NCBI RefSeq assembly: GCF_950295315.1
Contig: NC_080166.1
Span: 99,515,141-99,579,140 of the forward strand
Length of the DNA stretch: 64,000 bases
Reading direction: 5' to 3'
Source: Erinaceus europaeus
Lineage: Eukaryota; Chordata; Mammalia; Eulipotyphla; Erinaceidae
The notes under the pieces are model-generated. The model searched no databases. It was not told the DNA's origin and worked only from the letters and a program-made list of their open reading frames with translations. Of this stretch, positions 31,059-41,703 are shown piece by piece. The position numbers and the translations under genes are program-made. Numbering within the stretch: position 1 is the first letter of the stretch; every line of letters begins with the position of its first letter.

Positions 31059-31480
31059 GGAGGAAGGACTGAAGAGAACAAGTGGCTATGGGAAGCTGAA
31101 ATAAAGTGGTAGAATGAACAGATGTGATAAACATAGCAGGGAGTGTTTATAGTACCAAAGAAGCTGTAAGATATAGGTGTTGCTATTGAAGGTCCTTAGC
31201 AAGCTCGGACTCTCAGGGATCTTTAGTGTACAGCCTCAGGATAATCTAGGAGGCTGTTCTTACAGTGGCAGGAGATTGTTGAGAGTGAACAGAGGCAGCA
31301 GGGAACTCCAAATTGATTTTGTCTTGTAGTAGCTTTGCCTTTAATATAGATTTTTTCCCTAATTAAATTCTAATATCTAGTCACCTAGGTTCAAAAACAG
31401 TACCATAATGTTTGAATCAGTGCTTCTATAAGTCAACAAGACTAACTGATAAAGTCTTCTAAAATTTCCTACCTTGCCAT
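31059..31480. other. Single-copy sequence
   Basis: Nothing recognised. Confidence 0.5.
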
Positions 31481-31493
31481 TTCCTTTACTCTT

Positions 31494-31789
31494 TTATTTT
31501 TATTAGTTTTTAAATTAAAAAAAATATTTATTTATTCCCTTTTGTTGTCCTTGTTTTATTGATGTAGTTATTATTGATGTGGTTGTTGTTGGATAGGACA
31601 GAGAGAAATGGAGAGAGGAGGGGAAGACAGAGAGGGAGGAGAAAGATAGACACCTGCAGACATATGTCACCACCTGTGAAGCGACTCCCCTGCAGGTGGG
31701 GAGCCAGGAGCTCAAACAGGGATCCTTATGCTGGTCCTTGCACTTTGCACCACCTGCGCTTAACCCGCTGTGCTACCGCCGGACTCCCC
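31494..31789 (-). mobile_element. Hedgehog-type SINE (family A, short form) with target duplication
   Basis: AATATTTATTTATTCCC tail, TTGTTGGATAGGACAGAGAG, GGAGCCAGGAGCTCAAACAGG, GCTACCGCCGGACTCCCC. TTCCTTTACTCTT (31481-31493) and TTCCTTTGCTCTT (31790-31802) flank it, one mismatch. Confidence 0.94.
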
Positions 31790-31802
31790 TTCCTTTGCTC
31801 TT

Positions 31803-32350
31803 ATTCCAGCACTCCATCCTCTGAAAATTGCTTTACTATTACCAGCATGTCCTTGACCATCGTCTAATCGACTGCCTAAGCGCTATCACCAGACTCATTT
31901 TGCATGGACCTTTTGTTCTCCCTTGCTCAGAATGTCTCTGCTCTTGCCAAGGTTTTGGACTTGCAATGGCCTATTGACTTTCCTTGCTTTTTCTATGCTG
32001 AAACAAATGTCAAAGGGGCACGCTTCCTTATCCAAACTCAGAGCAAGTAGGAACCAAACAAAGGCCTAGAACAAGATTTCTTGATATTGTTCATTGTATT
32101 TTTATCCTTTGCAATTTCATAGCTCTCAGAATGGCTTCAGGTGAACTAATAAAGGTAAAAGTAAGATTACTTTTACCCTCCTATCCCCATCTTTTTTTCC
32201 TCCATACTCATCAAGAAGCATCCACTCCAGACAGACCCATTTCCCAACTGTTCTGTGAAGGTCTAAATCACCTGATTCGTCTCCTCCTTCTCACTCATCT
32301 TCCAACTCTTCATTCTTTCGTCCTCCCCTCCTCTCCTCATTCTCCTTCTC
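31803..32350. other. Single-copy sequence with a small palindrome
   Basis: No gene recognised. GGTAAAAGTAA / TTACTTTTACC at 32154-32177 is a perfect 11-bp inverted repeat with a 2-nt centre. The pyrimidine-rich 32270-32350 has no clear identity. Confidence 0.5.
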
Positions 32351-32351
32351 C

Positions 32352-32352
<1 letters not shown>

Positions 32353-32392
<40 letters not shown>
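32353..32392. repeat. (GA)n microsatellite
   Basis: About 16 GA units, then GAAAGAGAAAG. Confidence 0.95.
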
Positions 32393-32393
<1 letters not shown>

Positions 32394-32679
32394 AGGACAG
32401 CATTCTTTCAGTGTGGTGGGGGCTAGACTCAGCTCACCTTTTTCTATCCAATATAATCTTTTTTTCCTTGCTGCCTTTAGTAATTATGGTGCTTGTGTTT
32501 GCTGTTTACGTCACTCAGAGTCCTTCTTTCTCTGACTGTCAGCTTCTACTGTGTGTGTTACTCAGAAACATAGCTTGCAAACCACCTTGTTTGACTGTAA
32601 GCATTTCATGTATGACTATTTAATTTTCCAAGAAGCCATACATTCCCAAATGACAGCTATGTTTTTCTCTTATTTTGAT
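32393..32679. other. Single-copy sequence
   Basis: Nothing recognised. Confidence 0.5.
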
Positions 32680-32915
32680 TTATTGTATTGCTACTTCGGC
32701 TATCACTGGTGCTTAGTATCTACATTACAAATCCACCACTATTGGCAGCCTTATTTATTTGTTTATTTATCTTTTGACAGAGAGAAACTGAGAGAGAAGA
32801 GGGGAGATACAGGGAGAAAGCTCATGAAGCCTCCTCCATGCAGGTAGGGACTGGAGCTTGAACTAAGGTCATTGCATATGCTCTAATGTGTGCTCTACAA
32901 GATGCACTCCTAATT
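32680..32915 (-). mobile_element. Old hedgehog-type SINE
   Basis: TATCACTGGTGCTTAGTATC, ACAAATCCACCACTATTGGC, GACAGAGAGAAACTGAGAGAG, GGAGCTTGAACTAAGG. Decayed reverse copy. Confidence 0.78.
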
Positions 32916-32944
32916 TGGCAGACAGTTATGTTTTCGTTTTTTAT

Positions 32945-33875
32945 TTTATTAGTGACTTAAAAATGATTGACAAGATTGTGGAATAAGAGGGATATAATCC
33001 CCACCACCAGAGTTCTATATCCTGTCCCCTTTGTTGGAAGCTTCTCTATTCTTTATCCCTCTGGGAGTATGGACAAAGGATTATTATGGGGAGCAGAAGG
33101 TGGGAGGTCTGGCTTCTGTAATTACTTCTCCACTGGACATGGGCATTGACAATCCATACCCCCAGCCTGTATCTTATCTTTCCCTAATGGGCTAGGGCTC
33201 TGTAGAGGTGGGGTTCCTGGACACATTGGTGAGGTTGTCTTCCCAGGGAAGTCAGGTTGGCATAGCGTTTGCAACTTGGTGGCTGAAAGGCATTAAGATA
33301 CAAAGCAGGACAAATGTTTTAATAATTAGGAACCCTAAGGTAAGGGTATAGCAGATGAGATTTGAGGTCTTCATGTTGGAAGAAGCTAGGAAGTCTATTT
33401 TATGTATATTCCCATGGGTCAGTGACTTTATTGATTTTTGTTTGGGCCAGATAGCTAATGCACAGGCGGGCTAAAAGTATTGTCCTAGGATTGTGTCAGA
33501 GTTGGGAATAGGACCAGAAAGCTGGATTAGGACAGAGAGTAACTCCTAAGTATGTGAAAAGTATATAAATACTGTTAACTGTAAATCCCACCTATCTGAC
33601 CCAGGACCCATGTCTATTTATATATAGCACAGCAGGAACAACATCATAAACCCTCTTGTGGGCCTCTACAGGGCCTTGCCCTCAATGTAGATCAACAGTG
33701 GTAGAGATTTCCCCACTCTCCAAGTGGAGAGGCTTGGGTCAACATACTCTGCTACTCGGGGAAGACTAGTCCTGAAATGAGTGCAGCCTAGAATACTCCC
33801 AGCTATGAGCATGGAATGTGAGTTCAGATCGACAGGGATGCAGAGGTTATGCAGGCTCCTGCACTAAAGATGGAT
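32945..33875 (-). mobile_element. Older L1 3' UTR tail with target duplication
   Basis: TTATTTTATTAGTGACTTAA end, CCCACCACCAGAGTTC, CTGGGAGTATGGAC, CAACTTGGTGGCTGAAAGGC, then about 560 bp of the longer UTR found only in older copies (CAGGACCCATGTCTAT, GTGGAGAGGCTTGGG). AGTTATGTTTT flanks it at 32934-32944 and 33876-33886. Confidence 0.92.
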
Positions 33876-33984
33876 AGTTATGTTTTTTATGTATCCCTCT
33901 TTCTGTGCCTTGGATAACATAAATACATATTAAATTTCTCTTAGTGTTCTCCTGCATTCTTTCCATGTTAAATTAGCTAGTATT

Positions 33985-34090
33985 TATTGAAGGGTTATTA
34001 GACCAGAGGCAGGTGACTGAATGGCAAGAGTAAGCTAAATTTCTGTCCTCAAAGGAGCTCACATCCTAATGGAGAGTTGGGTGAAGTCAG
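33985..34090 (-). repeat. L2 3'-end fragment
   Basis: AGTATTTATTGAAGGG and GTCCTCAAAGGAGCTCACATCC match the reverse complement of the LINE-2 end. Ancient. Confidence 0.7.
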
Positions 34091-35454
34091 TTGCTGTAAA
34101 GTAATACAAAATTGTACTGTGCAGTGAGTTTTGGGGTTAAAGTGCTCTTATTGCCCATCTAAGGTAAGATGGGTAGGAGTCTCATATTTGGTTTTGATCT
34201 TGGTGTGAATTTTTTCACTTGAAGCTGCTGCTTCATATAGGGATTTTATTATGATACATGCCACTTTAGTTCAATGGCCTAGCTAGTTGAATATACTCAG
34301 CTAACTAAAATGTATTGCAAGGTCACATTTTAAAGGATTTGCTGTATCATGGATCCAATTATTCTAGGTAAATAACCTATCTGAAGAGATGCCCTATTGC
34401 ATTTTTATTTGAAAAGTGCTCTAATCCAGAGCCAGTTAATTGAAAATCTATTTTCAACCTTTTAAAAAAATTCAAAGCTAGCCTTACCTTATTTTGAACA
34501 CTTTAAAGTTTAGAAGATAGGCCCTTCAGAAACATATTGTAGCCTAATTATAATAAATTTCGTTGCCTTGACAATAGCTACAGATGAAAACAAATCCTTT
34601 CCACACGATGCTTCCTAAAAGGCAAAAGGGAGAAAAACTGAAATGTCCAGTTGACAAATTGTAATCAGTCTGCACTAAGGGGCTTTAGTACATCATTTAG
34701 TACCACTGCAATGTAAAGGAGCTTTGTTAAGATTTAAATTTGGAAGACTTGGATCTCTACCCAGTTGCAATAACACAGCGTGGCTTTGTTAGTTCTGATT
34801 CAAGTGCAACTGATCAAAGGGTTATTGAATATTCCTTGTCTCTCTGCCAGCTCTGAATGTCTTCTCCCTGACTGGAATATTTGGATCCTGTTGTTGTTCA
34901 TTAATGCTTATCTTACATTCCATTCACTATCATTATCTGCCTTTCTCAGTAATTAGCTAATTATATTCCAAGATAATTAGTTTAATGAAAGTGTGGGAAG
35001 TTGCAGTAAGAATCTAAGTGATATTGTTATGACCTCTACATGTAGATTAAGTAGAATATAAGGAGAACAAAAATTAAAAATAAGAGACACACTATTATAC
35101 GTGTTCAGAGGACAGTGCACATGAAGTATTTAGTGAAATATTTCAAGTAAAAGCTAGCTTTCTTTTGGGTTCCATTGCTCTTTGGAAGTATATAGTAGTA
35201 GACCACGTGTTAACGATATAGAATAATTCTTTCAACCCATTGGGGGCAGAGTTTGGCCCCTTCACATCTAAGCAGCTTGTTGTTGCTTGTTCTGTTTATA
35301 GATTTCTCAGATACAAATGAAGACAGAGAAATGAAGTGAATAAGATTAGATTACTAAGGAAACAGTATTAATGGAGAGAATGTAGTCATGTTTTAGTATT
35401 TATCATTTAATAAGAAGACATACAAATAAGTTGAACCTAGACTTAAGGGTTTAT
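34091..35454. other. Long single-copy block, candidate conserved enhancer region
   Basis: About 1.36 kb free of recognisable transposons, the longest such clean block beside 12.0-13.5 and 56.4-58.1 kb. It is rich in ATTA-type homeodomain core sites and has no ORF worth naming. I infer, without alignment, that part of it may be conserved non-coding DNA. Confidence 0.45.
34950..34980. promoter_or_regulatory. Homeodomain-type site cluster with perfect 14-bp palindrome
   Basis: TAATTAGCTAATTA (34950-34963) is its own reverse complement and holds two TAATTA cores. A third TAATTAG follows at 34974-34980. Such spacing is used by paired and LIM homeodomain proteins (family knowledge); binding here is unproven. 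Confidence 0.45.
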
Positions 35455-35735
35455 ATTGTTGTTGTTGTTATTATTGCCACCAGGGTTATTGCTAGAGCTC
35501 AGTGTGTGCACTATGAACCCACTGCTCCCAGCAGTCATTTTTTATTTTCTGATTTTTTTTATTAGGACATAAAGGAATTGAGAGTGGACAAGGAGATAGA
35601 GGGAGAGAAACATAGACACCTGCAGATCTGCTTCACTACTTGTGAAGCTAGGGTTCCGAGGCTTGAACGTGGGTCCTTGTGCTTGGTAATATGTATGTTT
35701 AACTGGGTGCACTACTGCCTGAACTCCAATGCCTA
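35455..35735 (-). mobile_element. Hedgehog-type SINE (long form)
   Basis: TTGTTGTTATTATTGCCACC, GGGTTATTGCTAGAGCTCAG, CACTGCTCCCAGCAG, GAGGCTTGAACGTGGG, ACTACTGCCTGAACTCC. Reverse copy. Confidence 0.88.
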
Positions 35736-35919
35736 TATACTATTTAGTGAACTATTTATCTGTTTTAGAATTCATTTATAGCAATCTGTCTGTATAACTA
35801 TATGCACAAGTGTCTTTATAATAGGTATGGCATTTTGGAAACTGGAAGGAAACAAGAAGCATATTAGACATATATTATATCTTTAAAAAGATTGTCATGC
35901 CCATAAGAATGTGTCTCTC

Positions 35920-36110
35920 AGGGTTGAGTGGCAGTGCACCTGGCTGAGTACACATGTTACAGTGCACAAGAACCCAGGTTCAAGTCCCCAGTCATCAGCA
36001 GGGGAAAAGCTTTAGATGAAGATGTCTCTTTTTCTCTCCTCCCACTCTCTCCCCTTTCTCTCTTGATGCCTCGCTATCCATTAAGTAAATAAATAGTTAA
36101 AAAAAAAAAG
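35920..36110 (+). mobile_element. Old SINE (family D)
   Basis: GGGTTGAGTGGCAGTGCACC, CAGTGCACAAGAACCC, GGTTCAAGTCCCC (box B) and an AAATAAATAGTTAAAAAA tail. Confidence 0.88.
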
Positions 36111-36282
36111 AACTTGCCTCTTAATACGGCAATTATAAAGAGTGCCATTGACCACCCTGAAGTCCCTTACTGTCATGAAGTGAGTCCACACTTCTAGAGG
36201 CTGCTTTGAGCCAATGGTTGGATACAGTTGGCATATTACACAGACCTGTTTCCAGAGACATTGTAATGCTATGCCATATGTT

Positions 36283-36800
36283 TTTTTAAATTTATTAGTG
36301 AGTTAATATTGATTTACAAAATTACATGCCAACAGGGGTATAAACCCACTCCATTCCCACCGCCAGGGTTTTGAATCTTCAGTTGCCCCATGGCAAGCCA
36401 CCACAGTTCCCCTAAGGTTGTAAACATGGGCCAACCATCATCTCTACAGCTATCAGTCTACATAGCCCCTTTTTTCTTCCTGGTCCAACCCTCTCTTCCC
36501 ATCCAAGCCACTCATGACATTACTACCTCCGAATGTCCCTCTCCTTTTCCTATACTCTCTCTCTGTGCCAGGTGCTTTTAACTAAGGACTATTGTATTCA
36601 CCCCATTTCCACCTCTGGTATTACTGGACCTTCCCCTAACAACAGGATTTCATTGTTTATTCTTTGGTATTAGGTTTGCATTACATTTGGATGGTTCTCG
36701 GCCTTCTTTAGCTTGTTGCCTCTTTCCTTTCAAAGGCATTTCCTCTTATAAAAATCTTTGCATGTTTAATCTTGTTCTGACAATGTATTCTTGGAAGACC
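36283..36800 (-). mobile_element. Old L1-type 3' end (second 3' UTR type)
   Basis: TTTATTAGTGAGTTAATATTG, CCAACAGGGGTATAAACC, CATTCCCACCGCCAGGG. The rest (CATCTCTACAGCTATCAG, CTCTCCTTTTCCTATACTCTC) resembles the start of the tail at 60275. The far boundary is uncertain. Confidence 0.65.
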
Positions 36801-37424
36801 TAGCCTAACACAGGCTGGTGATGAAATCAAATGTACTCAGAGGAAAATGAAAAGCATTATCAGGAAGTAGAAAATAAGAGGTAACAGACAATACATTTGA
36901 AGAGGTCACACAAGTAGTAATAGGTATTTGATTCTTATAGCTAAAGGGAAGCTCACAGAAATTAGAATGCATAAAGCATTTGAATGTAGTAAGCAGTCTA
37001 ATTAAGTGGAGTTCAGAGACTTGAAGATAGGTTTGAATGTTTCGCTAAAATCAACTTATAGAGGACCTTGAATCTCATGCTAAAGATTTTGGTCTTTTTC
37101 CTCCACATTCCTTCCTTTTGAAAATTTGACTGCAAAGGGACTTCAAAGAATTCTTGGAACTTTCTCTTTAAGGTTCTTAGGAAAAAACATGACTAATGAC
37201 TGATGGAGTTTGGCAGCCCAAGAGAAAAACTATGAAGAGAAACTTTAATACTAGACAGGGATTTGAGATTCCAACCTATTGCTGGTTTCCTGGTGATCTA
37301 AGTATTCCACACATAGGTAAAACAAAAACTGTCTTGGAGATTCTGGACTTTGTTCTTTACCAAAAATAGACTAATTGACCTCCCTACCCCACCCCCCAAG
37401 CTGATCACTGTGTTTCTTCTTAAT
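36801..37424. other. Single-copy sequence
   Basis: Nothing recognised. Confidence 0.5.
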
Positions 37425-37770
37425 TACGTGGTTTTAGGACTTAAGTTAAAGTCTTTAGTACATTGTGACTTAAGTTTTGTGTATAATATAAGGTTATGAT
37501 CCAGGCTAATTTTTCGCACATGACTGGTTACTCCTCTCAACATCTCAACATCTTTTTATTCAAGAAACTGCCATTTCTGCATTATATATCATTGTCTTCA
37601 TGCCATAGATTAATTGACCACCTATGAGTGTGTTTCTTTCAAGTATCTCAGTTATGTTCCTTGGATCTATATAACTGAGATGTGTAAGTATTTGCATAAT
37701 CTTTCTTGCAATTTCAAGAACAAGCATTGAAAGGCCACAGGAGTCACCCATTCTGAGTCATAGAGTATGA
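37425..37770 (-). mobile_element. Ancient L1 ORF2 fragment
   Basis: TTAAGTTAAAGTCTTTAG, TGTGTATAATATAAGG, CATCTTTTTATTCAAGAAAC, ATAGATTAATTGACC and TTCCTTGGATCTATATAAC follow old L1 ORF2 text on the minus strand (the region around WIKDL...LEEN). Confidence 0.75.
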
Positions 37771-37868
37771 CATACACATTTGATTTTCCTGGTTATTGCC
37801 AGTCTATACCCCCATACACTAGAATTCAGTAAAGTTTTTATTGAGTGCCTGATAAAAAAAAATGTTTA

Positions 37869-37998
37869 TAGCAGGGCTGGGGAGATAGCACAGTGGTTAT
37901 GCAAAAACACTTTCATGCCCGAGGCACCAAAAGTCCTAGGTTCAATCTCTAGCACCACCATAAGCAAGAGCTGAACAGTACTCTGATTAAAATAAAAT
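37869..37998 (+). mobile_element. SINE family C, forward reference copy
   Basis: GGGCTGGGGAGATAGCACAG (box A region AGCACAGTGG), CCCGAGGCACCAAAAG, AGGTTCAATCTC (box B), CAAGAGCTGAACAGTACTC. Short element without the pyrimidine section. Confidence 0.88.
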
Positions 37999-38003
37999 CT
38001 TTG

Positions 38004-38200
38004 AGACCAGACAGTGGTGCACCTGGTTAAGTGCACATATTACAGTGCACAAGGACCCAGGCTCAAGACTCAGGTCCCTACCTGCAGGGGGAAAACTTCA
38101 CAAGTGGTGAAGCAGGGCTGCAGGTGTCTCTCTGTCTCTCTCCCTCCCCCTGTCAACACCTCTCTATCTCTAGCCAATAGTAAACAAACAAACAAACACA
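38004..38200 (+). mobile_element. SINE family D, forward copy adjoining family C
   Basis: AGACCAGACAGTGGTGCACC, CAGTGCACAAGGACCC, GGTGAAGCAGGGCTGCAGG and an AAACAAACAAAC tail. It follows the previous SINE with a few bases between. Confidence 0.9.
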
Positions 38201-38227
38201 TTACAAACATTTGTAGCTTTGTGACCT

Positions 38228-38395
38228 GTACAATTGTTGCCATTACTACTCTACTCTGTCAGTGTAGTGTGAGAACATCCATAGGCATTTTTTGAATAAG
38301 GGGGCATGATTTTATTTCAATACAACTTTATTGACAAAAACAAATGGTGCATTGGATTTTGTTAGCAAATATAGTTTATTGAAACAGGCATTAAG
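38228..38395 (-). mobile_element. hAT-Charlie type non-autonomous DNA transposon fossil
   Basis: ACTACTCTACTCTGTCAGTG, AACATCCATAGGCA, TTTCAATACAACTTTATTGAC, CAAAAACAAATGG and GCAAATATAGTTT follow, in reverse, the familiar Charlie-group element with CAAACTA-type termini (MER58-like; exact name unsure). Confidence 0.65.
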
Positions 38396-38649
38396 CATAA
38401 AGAAGAAAAATACATTTACTACATCATTACAAACTATATAAATTTTCCAAGAACTTAGAGAACTGTTTCAATCACCACTCTCCATATTCCAGATTTTTTC
38501 TCTCTGCTTAAAATGTGTTTCCACAGTTTAAAGTTTGCTTCCCAGAAAACTGCTTTTTCTCAGCTCTCTCATTGATCCTTTCACTATTTTATCCTTCATG
38601 AGTCTTTTTAGCTTTTTAGTCTTAACCTTAGTAAAATTTGGGTTTTTCT
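38396..38649. other. Single-copy AT-rich sequence
   Basis: Nothing recognised. The minus ORF at 38528-38743 runs into a SINE. Confidence 0.5.
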
Positions 38650-38785
38650 CCTTTAGCATTTTTTTTTTTAAACCAGAGCACTGTTCAGCTTTGGCTTCTG
38701 GTGGTGTGGGGCAATGAACCTGGGACTTTGGAGCCACACGCATGAGAGTCTCTTTGCATAACTAATATGCTATCTGTCCAAGTGA
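38650..38785 (-). mobile_element. SINE family C, reverse copy
   Basis: T-run, AACCAGAGCACTGTTCAGC, CAATGAACCTGGGACTTTGG, CATGAGAGTCTCTTTGCATA, ATATGCTATCTGTCC. Confidence 0.88.
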
Positions 38786-39112
38786 GTAGAACACCCATAA
38801 CACTACCTCTCAATTTATGGGCCTTTGAACCACAGTCCTCTTGATACTCCTCATGTATCTTCTCTGACATTTCAAGTTTGTATGCCCATTATTTCCAAAT
38901 TTGCATATGCAGGCCTGGTAAGAATTTCAATTTGTTTGTCCTGTTGGACAACTAATAACCATTTAGATACTTAGCAAACAAGTCAAATTTATAGCTTAAA
39001 TTGAATCCATTACTTCTGCCCCTCAATCTGTTCCTTCCTTATCTTCCATTCTCAGAAAAGAGCTAAAAGTTACTAAAACATACTTCAACTTATACTTTCC
39101 ATAGGTACTCTT

Positions 39113-39334
39113 GAGAGCTTGTTTGGAGGTTCTAGCAGGGAAGCACAGCTACTCATACCCTTGACCGAAGACTGGTCCATCCTCTTCAACAGAGCTCACA
39201 GCTTTGGGAGGGACTGGATGCATATGGAGCGGTGAGGGAGGAAGGGGACATCCACCTAGCCAGCTAGATCAGCCGAATCAACCCTGGCGATCAATGGGGT
39301 GACAGATTCGCAGCCAGATCGCCCTCACATCCAG
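39113..39334 (-). pseudogene. RN7SK: 7SK small nuclear RNA retropseudogene, 3'-truncated, tailless
   Basis: Read on the minus strand it starts GGATGTGAGGGCGATCTGGC, the 5' end of 7SK RNA, and runs through GGTTGATTCGGCTGATC, CTTCCTCCCTCACCGCTCC and TCTTCGGTCAAGGG to CCTCCAAACAAGCTCTC, roughly the first 240 nt of a RNA of about 331 nt. There is an internal deletion of about 20 nt. No poly(A) follows. CCATAGGTACTCTT flanks it at 39099-39112 and 39335-39348. 7SK sequesters P-TEFb in the living cell; this copy lacks the 3' half and any promoter and is dead. Confidence 0.95.
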
Positions 39335-39639
39335 CCATAGGTACTCTTTAGGTTATGTCATCTTCCTTCTTCCCATGAATTATTGTGATATTTCACAACC
39401 AAAAACTTCATCTCCCTGATTCTTACCATTTATAGTCTACAAATAATTGTCATAAAATATATATTTTTTAAAAATATGAAGCTATTGCTTCTCTACTGTA
39501 TTCTTCTGATTTTTTTTTAAAACAAGAGTCAATTCTTTATCTTTTTCTTAAATTGTCTGCAATATGGTCTGTAACATCTGAATTTCAGTCTTGTTACTCT
39601 TCTTCACTCACCATTGTACTGTGGGTCTCTCCTCATTCC

Positions 39640-39880
39640 AAGATCACTCTATCCCTTCTTGTATAAATCCTAATGTTTCTTGTCCTCTAGATTTCAGTTT
39701 CAATGATGTATCCTCAGAGACCCTACTATTCCATGTAAAATAGTCATTCTGTGACTTTCTATCACTTGACTATATTTTATTCCATTTCAGTGGCATATGT
39801 CACTATAATGGCTATCTTGTTTGCTGCTTTTATGATTCCTCTGGTAGAATGTAAACTTCCAGGGAATAATAATTTCTGCA
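39640..39880 (+). repeat. L2 LINE fragment
   Basis: CAATGATGTATCCTCAGAGAC, TATCACTTGACTATATTTTA, CTGGTAGAATGTAAACTTCC have the spacing of LINE-2 (CACCTCCTCAGGGAG... TAGAATGTAAGCTCC). Ancient and diverged. Confidence 0.6.
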
Positions 39881-40334
39881 TGTTCAATTACCTGAGTTCT
39901 TTTGTTTGTTGATCATTCTGCATTCTCCTGATCCCTCAGCCCTTTCAGGTCTTATTTTCTTCATTTTGGTGGTAAATAGTTTTTAACTTTCATTTCAGCA
40001 ACTCTCCTGCCTATGATTCTGGCTCCCTTTCTTTATATCACACCATCCTGGCATGTCATCATTTCTGGATGAATCCAGTTTCTTGGTACCATTATTCTGC
40101 TTGATAAGACTTGCTGGAGAAAATTACATAACTAAGAAGATTGGTGCCATTACAGATGTACCATCATCACTTCATCTGGGCCCTCAACTCTGCCTGCTAA
40201 TCTTAATGTATTTCTCAATCCACTTATGTTCATGTGTGCCACACAATCGTTTCAAATCTCTACCCCCTCACTTGCAACAAATGAGCTGCATTGTGGTGGA
40301 GCAGTAAGTCCTAAGAGATGTGCTTCTTCTTCTT
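39881..40334. other. Single-copy sequence
   Basis: Nothing recognised. An 84-codon ORF at 40053-40307 has no supporting signal. Confidence 0.5.
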
Positions 40335-40660
40335 CTTCTTTTTTTTTTTTTTTGCCTCCAGAATTATTTCTGGGGCTTGGTGCCTACATTACAAATCCAC
40401 TGCTCCTGGAGGTCATTTTTTCCTATTTTGTTGCCCTTGTTGTTGTTATTATTGCCATTGCTGTTGTCGTTGGATGAAACAGAGAAGTGGAGAGAGGAGG
40501 GGAAGACTGAGAGGGGGAGAGAAAGACACTTGCAGTCCTGCTTCATCACTTGTGAAGTGAACCCCCGCCCCCTGCAGGTGGGAAGCTGGGGGCTCGAACC
40601 TGGATCCTTACTGCAATCCCTGCGCTTTGCTCCATGTGTGCTTAATCCACCACATTACCC
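40335..40660 (-). mobile_element. Hedgehog-type SINE (long form) inserted in a TTC repeat
   Basis: T-run, GCCTCCAGAATTATTTCTGG, CACTGCTCCTGGAGG, GGGGGCTCGAACCTGGATCC, CACCACATTACCC at the head. TTCTTCTTCTTC lies on both sides, so the target was probably a short TTC run. Confidence 0.93.
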
Positions 40661-40661
40661 A

Positions 40662-40807
40662 TTCTTCTTCTTCTTCTTCTTCTTCTTCTTCTTCTTCTTC
40701 TTCTTCTTCTTCTTCTTCTTCTTCTTCTCCTCCTCCTCCTCCTCCTCCTCCTCCTCCTCCTCCTCCTCCTCCTCCTCCTCCTCCTCCTCCTCCTCCTTTT
40801 TTTTTTT
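40662..40807. repeat. Composite triplet microsatellite: 22 TTC then 23 TCC, then T11
   Basis: TTC runs from 40662 to 40727 and TCC from 40728 to 40796 without a single interruption, followed by T's. It yields artificial poly-Ser and poly-Arg reading frames. Confidence 0.98.
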
Positions 40808-41119
40808 ATCACATTGGTAGAAGTTTCTTTCTTGGATAAGACCACACCTTCCTCCTCTCCCCCTTTCTCTACTGGCTTTCTCCTTTACTAGATCCTGCAG
40901 TGCAAGTTATTTTCTTCTTAGTGTTCCAGACATTGAGATATTTTTCTTCCTACTGACTATCATTCCTTGTTCTTGCTAGGTTGGATTTATTTCATTTCCT
41001 GAATCCATAGACGTTTTTATCTCTGTGTCATTCTGGCTTTTTTTTTTTTTTTTTTCTATTTTAGAATTTTTGGCATATTCCTCTCTCTTTGTGACATTCC
41101 TTCTATTTCCTGCCCCCAA
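40808..41119. other. Single-copy pyrimidine-rich sequence
   Basis: Nothing recognised beyond a T-run at 41038-41056. Confidence 0.5.
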
Positions 41120-41340
41120 TTCTAACCATAGCCTCTGGCTAATTTGCATTATTTTCAGATTCCAGCTTAGATGGAAATTCTTCAAAGTGACCTTTTTATT
41201 TTGTTTTTATGTAGACTATATTCGGGCCTCTATTATTGCTTCTATCATATCCTGATAACCCTCCCTCTTTTTCCCATCAGCGTAGTAATTATTTGCTTAC
41301 TTTGTGTATATTCTCTGATACACTGATAGAAGAGATTTAA
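41120..41340 (+). repeat. Possible L2 fragment
   Basis: CCTCTGGCTAATTTGCATT, CCAGCTTAGATGGAAATTC and TTCAAAGTGACC resemble LINE-2 upstream of the segment seen at 39640. Low certainty. Confidence 0.4.
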
Positions 41341-41343
41341 AAT

Positions 41344-41537
41344 TTTTTTTTTTTTTTATAAAAAGGAAACATTGACAAAAACATAGGGTAAGAGGGGTAC
41401 AGCTTCGCACAGTTCCTACCACTAGATCTCCGGATCCCATCCCCTTCACTGATAGCTTTCCTATTCTTTAACCTTCTGGGAGTATGGACCCAAGATCATT
41501 GTGGGATGCAGAAGGTGGAAGGTCTGGCTTCTAGAAG
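41344..41537 (-). mobile_element. Short L1 3' UTR tail
   Basis: T-run, ACAAAAACATAGGGTAAGAG, GGGGTACAGCTTCGC, GGGAGTATGGACCC, GCAGAAGGTGGAAGGTCTGG. About 190 bp, strongly 5'-truncated. Confidence 0.92.
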
Positions 41538-41703
41538 AGAATGTTTTATTAGCTGTCCTATGTTTGTACTGAATACAGTGCATAGGACAAAACTGATATT
41601 CACTTACGGATATTTGTTGCACCAACGAATAAATGAATAGAAGGAGAAAGAATGAAATAGAAGAAAAGAGGAGGAAGATGAAGGAGGTAGAACATTCCAT
41701 AGT

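Noticed and set aside
40627..40845. ORFs made of poly-serine, poly-proline or poly-arginine
   Set aside because: They are translations of the TTC/TCC microsatellite, not genes.
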